Shown here: positions 46,546 to 56,394 of the stretch, piece after piece
Layout of the letters: the number at the start of each line of letters is the position of its first letter
How positions within the stretch are numbered: position 1 is the stretch's first letter
Assembly (NCBI GenBank): GCA_951213105.1
Contig: OX578145.1
Location: forward strand, 13,546,707-13,610,706
Length of the DNA: 64,000 nt
DNA from: Amaurobius ferox
Taxonomy: Eukaryota > Arthropoda > Arachnida > Araneae > Amaurobiidae
Direction: 5' to 3'
The notes under the pieces: generated by a model
The model's input: the letters and a program-made list of their open reading frames with translations, nothing else
Database searches by the model: none
Told to the model about the DNA's origin: nothing
Program-made: the position numbers and the translations under genes

Positions 46546-47204
46546 TTTATATATATGCTTCATTGATATATCCTCTCTTTCAATTATAAGCTCTTTTTTT
46601 TAAATCAACAGCACGTTTTCTAAATATAAATTGTTGCCAACTTATATTTAGAAAACGATATTTAGATAAAATTTTCATAGTACTAATTCGCAATCCAAAT
46701 AAATCCCTTATCGGATGATGTCAATATCGCTGATGGTGGAGCATTGAAATACCAACTCCTGACTCCGTCCTAAGGTGCGTTCCAAGAAGGGGGGGGGGGA
46801 GGAAAACTTATTTAATCAATCGTCCTGTGCGCTGGTATAATTATTTTGAAAATTTATAAGGTTTTACTTAAATATTTATCTATAATAATACATGGGAACA
46901 TGTCTATGTGATTATCTGTGTTGTTTGCAGCGACAAATCTAAACCTCGTACGGACATGAAATCTGATACGCAGATATTTCAGGACCCGAGACGTTACGCC
47001 TCGTTAAGATTTTTTAGCGTCATTATTGTCCATTTGCCAACATTTTTATCACATTAGCGACATTTTCGTCAAATTAGCAACATTAAAAATAAAGTCGACA
47101 AGTTTGCGTCATCCCGCTGAATTCGTACTTCTTTCGTAAAATGTAACCGTTTTTTCCTAAATTCGTAAATTATTTCGCCAAACTTTACGAACAGACAGGC
47201 GGAT
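46546..47204. other. unannotated AT-rich DNA
   Basis: A G-run (46789-46800) and a short palindrome (TTTTCTAAATATAA / TTATATTTAGAAAA, 46616-46655). No gene. Confidence 0.55.
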
Positions 47205-47925
47205 AAATTGGTTATTCTTATAGTAGATTCTTATATTCTTTCCAAGATAGTAATTTTTCATCCATTAGTTGTCATTTTCATTGATTTAGAGCTATTTTTA
47301 TCAAATTGGCAACACTTTTATCAATTTGGCAATATTCTTCAATTTCGAGACATTAAAAAGAAAAGTTGGCGATATTCCGCCAGATTAGTCGCCAAAAATT
47401 TTCCAAGCGTTACGGACTGAGAAATAAGTTATTCTTATAGTAGATAAATAACTAACTATAGGTGAATTGTAAAACGCAAGATACAAAACTATTACCCAAA
47501 ATATGTTCTCGCTTGAATGGAACGAACTAGATTTACGAGAATGATGTTAACAGATTTATCTCAATATATTACATATGAAAAGTAGTTAATACTTTTTTAA
47601 TTTTATGTGATTTTTTTATAGTCTTTGATATATTTATTTATAAAAGTACAATATCTCAGAAACAGTTCACCTTAGCGTTCTAAAGTTGGTGTCAATCGTT
47701 TTCTAATAAAGAATTACACAAGAAATAATTATTTTCTTAACATTATAGAAATTATAGAATTTAAAGAATTTTTCAAACATCCGTTCCAAAATTTGCGGGT
47801 GTTCGAACATCCGATTGTGTTTACAATTAATAGGTTACTAGTATTCACGGATTGTAATGTTTTTATTAAATTTTGTTCGAATCACTTCATTCGTTCATGA
47901 GATATCGTCTCAACATACTCCTGGA
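47205..47925 (-). repeat. third copy of the 9851-12541 repeat family
   Basis: Same order of landmarks as arm B (11836-12541): ATTCTTATATTCTTTCCAAG, GTCATTTTCATTGATTTAG, a GCCAA/TTGGCGA region, CAAGCGTTACGG-CTGAGAAATAAG, AATATCTCAGAAACAGTTCA, GTGTCAATCGTTTTCTAAT, and a final ATTCGTTCATGAGATATCGTC. Unlike B it is followed by a 32 bp minisatellite instead of (CA)n. Confidence 0.85.
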
Positions 47926-47944
47926 CAACCACCCACACACACTT

Positions 47945-48410
47945 TTATCCTACTTAAATGATTCGTGTTATTTAATTTATCCTACTTAAATGATTCGTGT
48001 TATTTAATTTATCCTACTTAAATGATTCGTGTTATTTAATTTATCCAACTTAAATGATTCGTGTTATTTAATTTATCCTACTTAAATGATTCGTGTTATT
48101 TAATTTATCGTACTTAAATGATTCGTGTTATTTAATTTATCGTACTTAAATGATTCGTGTTATTTACTTTATCCAACTTAAATGATTCGTGTTATTTAAT
48201 TTATCCTACTTAAATGATTCGTGTTATTTAATTTATCCTACTTAAATGATTCGTGTTATTTAATTTATCGTACTTAAATGATTCGTGTTATTTAATTTAT
48301 CCTACTTAAATGATTCGTGTTATTTAATTTATCCTACTTAAATGATTCGTGTTATTTAATTAATACTACTTAAGTGATTCGTGTTATTTAATTTATCCTA
48401 CTTAAAAAAA
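47945..48410 (+). repeat. 32 bp minisatellite, about 14 copies
   Basis: Units ACTTAAATGATTCGTGTTAT followed by TTAATTTATCCT, very uniform, with C/G and A/T single-base variants (ATCCTA, ATCGTA, ATCCAA). High uniformity implies recent expansion. Confidence 0.97.
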
Positions 48411-48834
48411 TTATCATACTTAAAGAATTTATTCATAGATAAATGATTGAATTTCTTCTAAGAAAAATAGTTCAGATACTACGCAATGGATGGCGCTGGT
48501 AGAAAATTCAATGCATAGTCAGAACCATCTATTTTTGATCCCGCGAACTATTTCCCTTAATTACAAATCAATCATTAAGGTCTTCAGGTAAAATAAATTT
48601 CAGTATTTTAGTTGCAGCCTAGAAGAACTGATACTTGTGCGATTTGTGACATTTCGTTGTACGATGATAAAATACTAATCATAAACTATATGTTTAGTTG
48701 TTTGATTGTATGCAGTATACCTCTAAAAAGATTTCTACTACTCTTCCCTGCTGGTCTGAAAATCAAAAGGTCGAGGTTTCAGTCCCTTCTTGGGATTATT
48801 GTATCAGATTATGTTTCAAGATATTTTAGTGGTT
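48411..48834. other. unannotated DNA
   Basis: No gene supported. Near 48760-48785 GGTCGAGGTTTCAGTCCCTT resembles a decayed tRNA T-arm region, too weak to call. Confidence 0.45.
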
Positions 48835-48967
48835 GGCAGCTCATGACTTTCCTTATATAATGCAATGAATTTAATTTTTTCACAGTGAAAAAATAATGTA
48901 TAAAATCCACGACACAGAGTTTTTAATGTTGAATTGCACATTTGGCGCTTTTTCGGATGACTACACG

Positions 48968-49247
48968 TTGAGACCCAGACCGTCCGACCTACCAGAAAGG
49001 TGTAAGGTAACTGTTTGGACGACCCGGAAGAACCCCCTAATTTAGACCGGAACCCAGTGGGGGAGGCATCCACAGGGACCGTACTCTCCTTCTTCTACCA
49101 CCAATCTCTCGGAAGGACTTATGGACCCACATGTTGAACGTGATCGTACTCCGCGTGAACACGGTGGCAGTTTGGGCAGCGGAGGGAATCGAACCCGGGC
49201 CAACCGAATGTAATTCCCGCGCGCTAACCACTGGGCTACCGCGCCCC
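48968..49247 (-). mobile_element. tRNA-derived SINE (AAC-tailed family)
   Basis: Reverse-complement copy of the 19454 element, from the tail (TTGAGACCCAGACC) to the tRNA head (TAGCCCAGTGGTTAGCGCG on the minus strand, B box GGTTCGATTCC). Target copies GGATGACTACACG (48955-48967) and GGATGACTACATG (49248-49260) flank it. Confidence 0.95.
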
Positions 49248-49260
49248 GGATGACTACATG

Positions 49261-49522
49261 TTGTTGTTGTTGAGATCCAGACCGTCCGACCTACCAGAAA
49301 GGTGTAAGGTAACTGTTTGGACAGCCGGGAAGCGCCACCCAATTTAGACCGGAACCCAGTGGGGAAAGCATTCACAGGGACCGTACCCTCCTTCCCCTAC
49401 CACCAACCTCTCGGAAGGACTTACGGACCCACATGTTTAACGTGATCGTACTCCGCATGAACACGGCGGAAGTTGTGGCAGCGTGCAAATCCAGCGCGCA
49501 AACCACCGGGCTACCGCGCCCG
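49261..49522 (-). mobile_element. tRNA-derived SINE, part of a 5S-SINE chimera
   Basis: Second SINE copy, from a (TTG)4 tail on the plus strand to a somewhat shortened tRNA head (CGGGCGCGGTAGCCCGGTGG on the minus strand). It is joined directly to 5S rRNA sequence at 49523. The unit SINE plus 5S is flanked by GGATGACTACATG (49248-49260) and GGATGACAACATG (49605-49617). Confidence 0.93.
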
Positions 49523-49604
49523 AAAAGTGCCAACAGCACCCGTTGTTCCAAGGTGGTCACCCACCCAAGTACTAACCGCGCCCAATGCTGCTTGACTTTG
49601 GTGA
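49523..49604 (-). pseudogene. 5S rRNA 3'-part retrosequence
   Basis: On the minus strand: TCACCAAAGTCAAGCAGCAT, TGGGCGCGGTTAGTACTTGG, GTGGGTGACCACCTTGGAAC, AACGGGTGCTGTTGGCACTTTT. This follows the 3' two-thirds of eukaryotic 5S rRNA, including the internal promoter region (AAGCAGC box A, TGGGCGCGG intermediate element, GGGTGACC-CC-TGGGAA box C) and a terminal T run. About the first 40 nucleotides of 5S are missing. It is not a functional 5S gene. Confidence 0.92.
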
Positions 49605-49617
49605 GGATGACAACATG

Positions 49618-49957
49618 TGTGAAACTATTTCGGAGTACCTAATTAACTTCTATTACACGCAGCTCAAAATCGACAATTATCAATAGTCCATATATTAAAA
49701 TATTTTAATAATTATCATCCATTTTGCGTAATTTTAGTTAACATTGAGTTCAGCCGTTTTCAACCGTGTACGATATGTATGAACTATACATAGTTAACTT
49801 ATTTTTATCAGTCCTAAAACTCTTTAAATAATCTATTGAATACTTTCCCGTAAATGGGAGGTACCGTCACAGTGGATGGTAAATGTCTTTAAAATGTGCC
49901 TTATTGGGGAAAAAGGAGAAGGTCTAATAGGACGTGTGTTTACATTTTTGTTTTATA
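49618..49957. other. unannotated AT-rich DNA
   Basis: Nothing recognised. Confidence 0.6.
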
Positions 49958-50722
49958 TAGGGTGATACAGGATGATTCAAAAGAGATGGACAAAACTTTG
50001 CGAGGTTGTAGTACACACCAAACCATGCATGCTTCGTCATAGTTTATCGGGTCGGAAATGAAATATAAAGACGCCAGTAGGCGCTTAATAGTGAAACCGA
50101 CGAGGTGAGGCTAAAACACAAGATTAACTTAGAAGTTATAAAATGGCATTTAATAAGCAATAATTATAGTAATGTCTCACAAAAGATACCGCCAACCTGA
50201 ATGCATGTCTCTTAGTGGCGATGGAGGGATTGGTGAACTTTCTCGAACAGACCAGGAATATCGCGCATTTCGGCAGCAGCAACCGAAATTCTGGCGACGA
50301 GTTTCTATTCAGATTCAAGGGGAGTGTCATAGCCAAGACTCTTGAGACATCTCCACAAAGAGAAGATCCATAGATGAAATGCATATCGACTTTTTTCCTA
50401 TTTGTAAACTCCTCCATCCTTTCAAAAGTCGGAGCTGCGAATAACTGCAACAAACTAATAAGGTCTTACATTCGGTGTTACGAAAAATTGTATAAGGGTT
50501 CTTCTTCTTTCACAGATGAAATTTTCATATGTGGTCTTCTTATTCAACCAGAAAATAACAACCAGAATGACGCTTTTAAGTTTGTGCAGCGGTCGCTTAA
50601 GCGCCCTGTAACGCCTTTAATTTCCATTTCTGACCCGGTAAACTATGACAAAAAATGCCTGGTTTGATGTGTACTACCACTTCGTAAAGTTTGGCCCACT
50701 TTTTTTAATAGCCCTGTATATA
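49958..50722 (-). mobile_element. internally deleted Tc1/mariner-type element with long TIRs
   Basis: Left arm (49958-50090): AGGGTGATACAGGATG, GGACAAAACTTTGCGAGGTT, GTAGTACACACCAAACCATGC, GTTTATCGGGTCGGAAATG. Right arm (50600-50722) is its imperfect complement (TTTCCATTTCTGACCCGGTA, GCCTGGTTTGATGTGTACTA, CCACTTCGTAAAGTTTGGCC, ending AGCCCTGTATA). The arms are about 125-130 bases. TA dinucleotides flank both ends. Confidence 0.85.
50100..50425 (-). pseudogene. transposase remnant: N-terminus fused to C-terminus
   Basis: The minus strand starts MEEFTNRKKVDMHFIYG, which recalls the N-terminal helix-turn-helix start (FTN-EYADMHFIYG) of a transposase group common in arthropods (I know it as DUF4817-containing). 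After a frame change it goes directly to VARISVAAAEMRDIPGLFEK, VHQSLHRH, ETCIQVGG, which recalls the C-terminal tail of the same proteins. The catalytic core between is deleted. It is non-functional, within the TIRs at 49958 and 50722. Confidence 0.7.
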
Positions 50723-52254
50723 GGATCTCCTTTTGACCCATTACAATCTATATGTATATTTGATATACTGGAAAATGTACTTGGCGCTGCTCAGGATTTA
50801 AAATGAGCTGCGCAATGTAGTCGTGTGGCCGTCTGTGTACCCGCGCAACCGTTATTTCATTTTATTTTTGTTGTAACTGAGCGTTTGCTATAAAAAGTTA
50901 TTTGGTTCACAACAATTCTCTGAGTTCCAGTGTAGTATTTATCAGATGTTTGCATCTTAAATTTATCCAAGGATTCTGTTATCTACAATGTTGGAACAAA
51001 ATCTTCACTAAAGTAAAGTCCCCTATAGATGGATTCTATGGGTATGAACTCCACATCTATGCAATAATTGGTTTAATGGGATTTTGACCTTTCAGATCCA
51101 CCAGAAACCAAAAATCATAAATACTTCCATACTTATACTTTCAACCAATACCGAGACAGAACCTAATGGAGCAAAATTTTCTTCAACTCTCCCGTAGGTG
51201 CGAGTAACAGGCGTTTTTTCGTAAAATCCTTCAGGCCCTTCAACAGCCCTCGGTGACCAGATGACAGAATCTTTTCAGACGTGTAGTATTAATTATAAAA
51301 TAGAACCTAGCAGGTCAAGTTTTGATATGATTCCCTCCACTGGGTGTTGAAAACCCAGGCCACCCGACTCACTCTCTGTTTGAGTGGCCGGTAAACTCCA
51401 CCATGTATGGAAAAGGGGAATGTTTTCAAAAACCTTTCCTGAACCTCCAAACGCTCCCCCCCCCCCCCGGTGACCTAGAAGGTTAAATATTTGAGCCCTT
51501 AAAGAATTGTCTACAGGACAGAACGGAGTGGAATTTTCAATTTCGCTATACGGGCTGGAAAATAGGGTGGGATGGAAAAGTCTTCCCAGAACGCTTAAAA
51601 TCCCCCTTCCAGGTAAATTAGGAAGTTAAAAATTTACCTACTTAACATATCACCTACCGAAAGTAATCTAACGTAGGCAGCATTTGATTAGAAGTATTAT
51701 TTTTGATGCTCTGTGCCATACGTTTTTAAATAAAAGAAACTGTTCTTGTTTATTTAAAATTGTAAATTTCCCTGTCTTCGGCAAGCTTAAATACTAGGAT
51801 TGTTTTAGTTTAAAGGATATCGTGACACGTTATATGCCAGATGAATAAAAATGTAACAAAATTTTATTGAGTAGTGAGATATTGTTAAAGGGTTTGAGAA
51901 AGCGTTATATTGAGATAGTGTATATTACTTGAACGAATTACTTGTCATTGCCCGAGATCTAAAAAAGTACACACTATTTTAATAATACAGATACTGATAA
52001 TACAACTCGATTTCCAAATTGCCTGTTTTGAACACAAATCATTCTCGCGCTTCCGTTATATCAATCGCAACCATATCAATGATATAACGCTGGTGCAATA
52101 CGTTTCATTAATAGGCTCTAAATATAGCACTCATATAGCACTCAGTCATTTTCAGAGATATCTCTTTTGCAGACAACATACGCCATTTTATATTTTATCG
52201 TCTGAATAAAATTAAAAATATTTTGACGTCGAAATATCAACTGTTGAAATATCA
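50723..52254. other. non-coding DNA with a SINE-like piece
   Basis: At about 51334-51410 GTTGAAAACCCAGGCCACCC with GACTCACTCTCTGTTTGAGTGG is related, inverted, to the insert in the 46120-46545 array. A C-run (51461-51473) follows. No gene recognised. Confidence 0.5.
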
Positions 52255-52280
52255 ACTCTAAATAATCCTTTTTTCCCTTT

Positions 52281-52556
52281 CGACTCACACCGTCCGGCCT
52301 AACCGAAGGTGTAAGGTATCGTTTTGGGAGGTCGAGATAGTGCAACAAAATTTAGACCGGAATCCCTTGGGAATGATATTCACAGGAACCGTACTCTTCT
52401 TCCCCTACCACCAACTTCTCGGAAGGACTTGCAGATCCGCATGTTGAACGTGCTCGTATTCTGCGTAAACACCGAGACAGTTAGGGCAGAGGCGGGAACA
52501 GAACTCGGGTCGACCGACTGCCATCTCCGAACGCTAACCACTTTGTTGTCTCACCC
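52281..52556 (-). mobile_element. old tRNA-derived SINE copy
   Basis: Diverged member of the AAC-tailed family: CACACCGTCCGGCC near the tail, TTTAGACCGGAATCC, CTTCCCCTACCACCAACTTC, and a mutated tRNA head with AGAACTCGGGTCGACCG. ACTCTAAAT at 52255-52263 and 52557-52565 may be its TSD. Confidence 0.85.
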
Positions 52557-52565
52557 CACTCTAAA

Positions 52566-54357
52566 TGTTCGTAACTTTTAATCCAATTTAAATTAAAAGA
52601 AGAAACATATCTCGCGGAGGGGCACAGCACGGATGCCTCTGTAGGAAATATCACCGCAGATCGATTTTCCGCTACAAACGACAAAGACAGAAACATAGAC
52701 ATACATCTACCAGACATAACCAAATTATAAGAATTCGCACAAAGCGGACCGCTTGCTGATGTTGACGTACTTTGTAAATTTATAAACATTTTAGCTAATT
52801 TTTGAAAGAACGGGGGAAATAATTCCCAAGCTTGTCTGCAGTTAAGTCTTCCGTTCTTCATTAAACGAATTTTCCGGAGCACCTGGATACAGCACTAATG
52901 TAATGAATCCGACAGTAATTACTGCTAAGTGCAGCAAATTAGAAAAGCCGTAGGATTAGTCCCTGCTTATTTTGGGAGCATTGAGTAAGAAAGTGTTATT
53001 CAGTTTGTCATCTTTGTAATTCAAAATATTAAGTAAAATAATTTTTTAAAACGTAGATTTAATTTGTATAAATTTTATATATGATTGCAAAACATACATT
53101 TGTTTATTAATGTTTATTTGCTCCACAGTCACTTTTAACAAAAAAAAACTCATATCCAAGGATAGTAGTGAACCTTGTGGTAAAGTAAAATTTGCATAAA
53201 TACTATATTAACACTTACCAGTTGACTCAGTAATCGCATACGTGTAATCTGGAAAGATTGAGTATATTACGTTGGATTCAGAAATCAGTCGATTTTGTGA
53301 CCACTGACACTTTTATTATACGCATAAATTATGAAACACACTAATAATACACAGACATTATACACTTAAAACGTACCTAATTTAAACGTACCTAACTTAA
53401 AACGTACCTAACTTAAAAACGTACCTAAACGTACCAATACCTTGTTATTACGTGAATTATTAATTAATATTATAATAAATTTAAATCTCGAGCGGATATA
53501 GTAAGGGGATTTTCCCAAGCTCAGAACTTATATTGATACTATTATAGTTAGATTAAAATACACATATTTGTACCACAATTGAAGTTCAAAACACACGATA
53601 CCTCTAACACAGATGAAATGGCTTGTTAATCCCAAAAGATCATCTCCAAGAGTTCATATGGTTAGGGGCCTGCGATAGGCAAGGAAACACAGTTCACAAT
53701 GGCATACTGCTATAGGAGACTTTACGGACATTGGAAGTCGGCTGAGGCGATGACTGCTATGCGCTCCACCGTCTAAATTGCGGTTGGCTCTCTGGGATTC
53801 AAGGTTTGGAGAAAAGTCCTGAAGGCCGATGCCGGATGGCTCAGTGCTGGTTCAAGGTCCTGGGAACGTGAGTGAAAGCCGATGGCGGTTGACACACTCA
53901 GATGAAGCGTGTTATAGGCTGCGTAGAGGCCCAGGATTGGTGCCTCGCAAACACTGCGCCAATGCATAGTTGACTGTGAGGTTACATAGTCACTGAGTTA
54001 TCAAATGCCGTCTACCATGCAGTCCATACAGTTGTCACGGCTTAGATGTAGTTTATAGGGTCTAAAAGGTATCCCATACTACGCCGTCTATTTCCAGAGC
54101 TGCGTGTCCCTGCTTGGCGAAAGGGCTGAAGACCGCCTTTGTTCCGATGACCGCCACTGCCCGATGAGATTTGTAAATACAAGATTGGTTCCGATCTACC
54201 TCGATTTGGCTTAGAGTGGCCATAAAACTTCATTGCTTAATAGCCTCGCCTGAAAACAAGCTACACTTGAGTAGATGTGCTCGCATCAAGACACCAAATA
54301 CACCGGTTTTTTTCCTGTAGGACATAGGACTGCGACTAAGGAATAGCAGTGAATACC
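52566..54357. other. non-coding DNA, partly GC-richer
   Basis: A minus-strand frame at about 52580-52880 and the stretch 53640-54230 are less AT-rich than the surroundings and hold modest ORFs (53773-53967 and 54042-54233 on the minus strand). No domain is recognised. They could be remnants of an unidentified element. Short ACGTACCTAA repeats lie at 53370-53440. Confidence 0.4.
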
Positions 54358-54371
54358 GGTTACCAAAGATG

Positions 54372-54432
54372 TTTTTGTTGTTGTTGTTGAGATCCAGACC
54401 GTCCGACCTACCAGAAAGGTGTAAGGTAACCG
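54372..54432 (-). mobile_element. SINE 3' fragment
   Basis: Tail (TTG)n and GAGATCCAGACCGTCCGACC, then ACCAGAAAGGTGTAAGGTAA. It is flanked by GGTTACCAAAGATG at 54358-54371 and 54433-54446. Confidence 0.9.
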
Positions 54433-54446
54433 GGTTACCAAAGATG

Positions 54447-54600
54447 TTGTTGAGACCCAGACCGTCCGACCTACCAGAAAGGTGTAAGGCAACTATTTTG
54501 GACGGCCGGGAAGTGCCACCCAATTTAGACCGGAACGCAGTGGGGGAGGCACCCACAGGGACCGTACCCTCCTTCCCCTACCACCAACCTCTTGGAAGGG
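54447..54600 (-). mobile_element. SINE, 5'-truncated, inserted at the same target
   Basis: Second insertion directly next to the first: 154 bases from TTGTTGAGACCCAGACC to ACCAACCTCTTGGAAGGG, lacking the tRNA head. It is flanked by GGTTACCAAAGATG (54433-54446) and GGTTATCAAAGATG (54601-54614). Confidence 0.92.
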
Positions 54601-54614
54601 GGTTATCAAAGATG

Positions 54615-55309
54615 TGTCGAAATGCATTTTTGGATCGGGCTTCGATTGAGTACTTATACACCTTTAGAGACCTTCTCTGCAGAGATCAAAATTGAGTTTG
54701 ACTTAACTTTCTAAAATCGGGTCCCTTCACATTTTGTTGAGGGTGGAACAAAATGGGATGCAGAGTTTCCTTGTCCGCTCATTCGTTGTAGCACTTTTGC
54801 GCGAGAATGGAAGGGACGAAATCCGAACTACTTAATGGGTCACGGAATGCCGCTCATTTTCTATGCGTTCCAATACAATCAAATGACCTGCGGGTTCCCA
54901 GTAGTAGAGAGGTCTTGTCCGAGTCCCGAAGTTACATAACACTTGACAGAGGCCATACTTTTTAAGAGATTTGTCATTTCAATGTAGACATTTACTACCA
55001 AATCTCATAGCTACAAATTTATAACTTCAGTCTCGGGTTATTCAAACTTTGGTGCTGAACTGTCCCATCGTGTCTGTGAGGAGGTATCGTGCTAGCAATT
55101 AAACTTACCGTACATATTACCTACATTGAATAATTACTCCCTTCCCCTTTATGGGTCGACCCCCCCGGTAAGCATGAATAGTGTTTGCGAAATGTGTAAA
55201 ACATTATGTTATGCTTCATAACAAACCCCCAAGTAGCACCGGCACGTTCAGAGTACGTTCAGAGTGCGTTCAAAGATAGTGTTATAAGTGTTATAACGGT
55301 GTTTGGTGT
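54615..55309. other. unannotated DNA
   Basis: No gene, RNA or repeat recognised. It is somewhat less AT-rich than the average. Confidence 0.5.
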
Positions 55310-55580
55310 TATTTGCACGTGATGTTCGACGTTCTACAATGGTACAATATAAGACGTTCTTTATCTGTGCCAAAAGAACGTGATATTGGAAGTTCTATAA
55401 TAGTTCAACATAGAACGTTCAATTTTTGTGCGTATAAAGTGTACTGTTTGACGTTCTACAATAGTTCAATAAAAACGTTCCGAAGACCGTGTCAGAAGAA
55501 CGTGATATTCGGCATGCTATAATAGTACAACATAGAACGTTCAATATCTGTATCGAAAGAGCGTACAATTCGCCGAGCAA
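55310..55580 (+). repeat. ~62 bp degenerate tandem repeat around AACGTTC words
   Basis: The words ACGTTCTACAATNGTNCAA and GAACGT alternate over about 270 bases (for example ACGTGATATTGGAAGTTC, ATAGTTCAACATAGAACGTTC). Units alternate between two diverged forms, so the higher period is about 125 bases. Confidence 0.85.
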
Positions 55581-56394
55581 TAGTAGCACGAATAGCACGT
55601 AAAGTATTTTAGACCAATGTACTTTTCAATTTTCTCTCTCTTTTTCCTTCTTTCTCAAAGGTTAAGATTTCCTTTGAGTCTGTTTGCGATTTTCATCCTT
55701 AAATCAGTAAAAATTTAAATATTAAAATCTATTGTTTCTATGTGTTCCTGTATTAATGTATTTTCATCTTTATTTTCTCATACTATATAATATAATATAG
55801 AGATGGTATTGTTTCCACAAAAATATACGTATTCAAGAGTTTAATGCTAATATATGTTTTAGGACCTCCTGAACATGTTTTGATTATCTTTGGAGTGATA
55901 TCCCTCTGTCTGTACTGTGGTCGATTTTTTGTATACTAACTGCAACAAATATTAATGGATTTTTCGCGAAACTTTATATTCGGGTTTGTTATAAAAAAAC
56001 CTAGAACTAGAAGGAAATTTTTTAAATTCCTGCGAAAACTTAGAACTTGATTCGAAATTTTATATTTTTATAACATGGGACAAAATTTGACATATTCATA
56101 CATAAAAATATTTATTTATGGTTCAATAATAAATACCATCATTGTTGGGAAAAGAAACTGCGATACAATTTTTGTATGAGTGAAGTCATTACCCCAGGTA
56201 GAATCGGACATTTTCAAGTTTGGTATCAATCAAAAGATTTTTTCAAGTCCTCTAAATTGAAGGGTAACAAGCTATAGTAATGATTTGGCCCAACAATTCC
56301 AATTTTTCATTTTTTTTCTTAATTTAAATGGGAAAAAAACTTGAGCTACTTAAGAATGGATTATGGTACGAATTGGGCTACAATTTAGTTAAAT
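55581..56394. other. unannotated AT-rich DNA
   Basis: No gene supported. Confidence 0.6.

Noticed and set aside
47945..48410. CRISPR array
   Set aside because: Units are contiguous repeats without unique spacers, in a eukaryotic context.
49523..49604. Functional 5S rRNA gene
   Set aside because: The first 40 or so nucleotides are missing, and the segment lies inside a retroposon unit.
52481..52882. Minus-strand ORF of 133 codons as a gene
   Set aside because: Its C-terminal third lies in the SINE at 52281-52556, and the rest has no recognisable motif.
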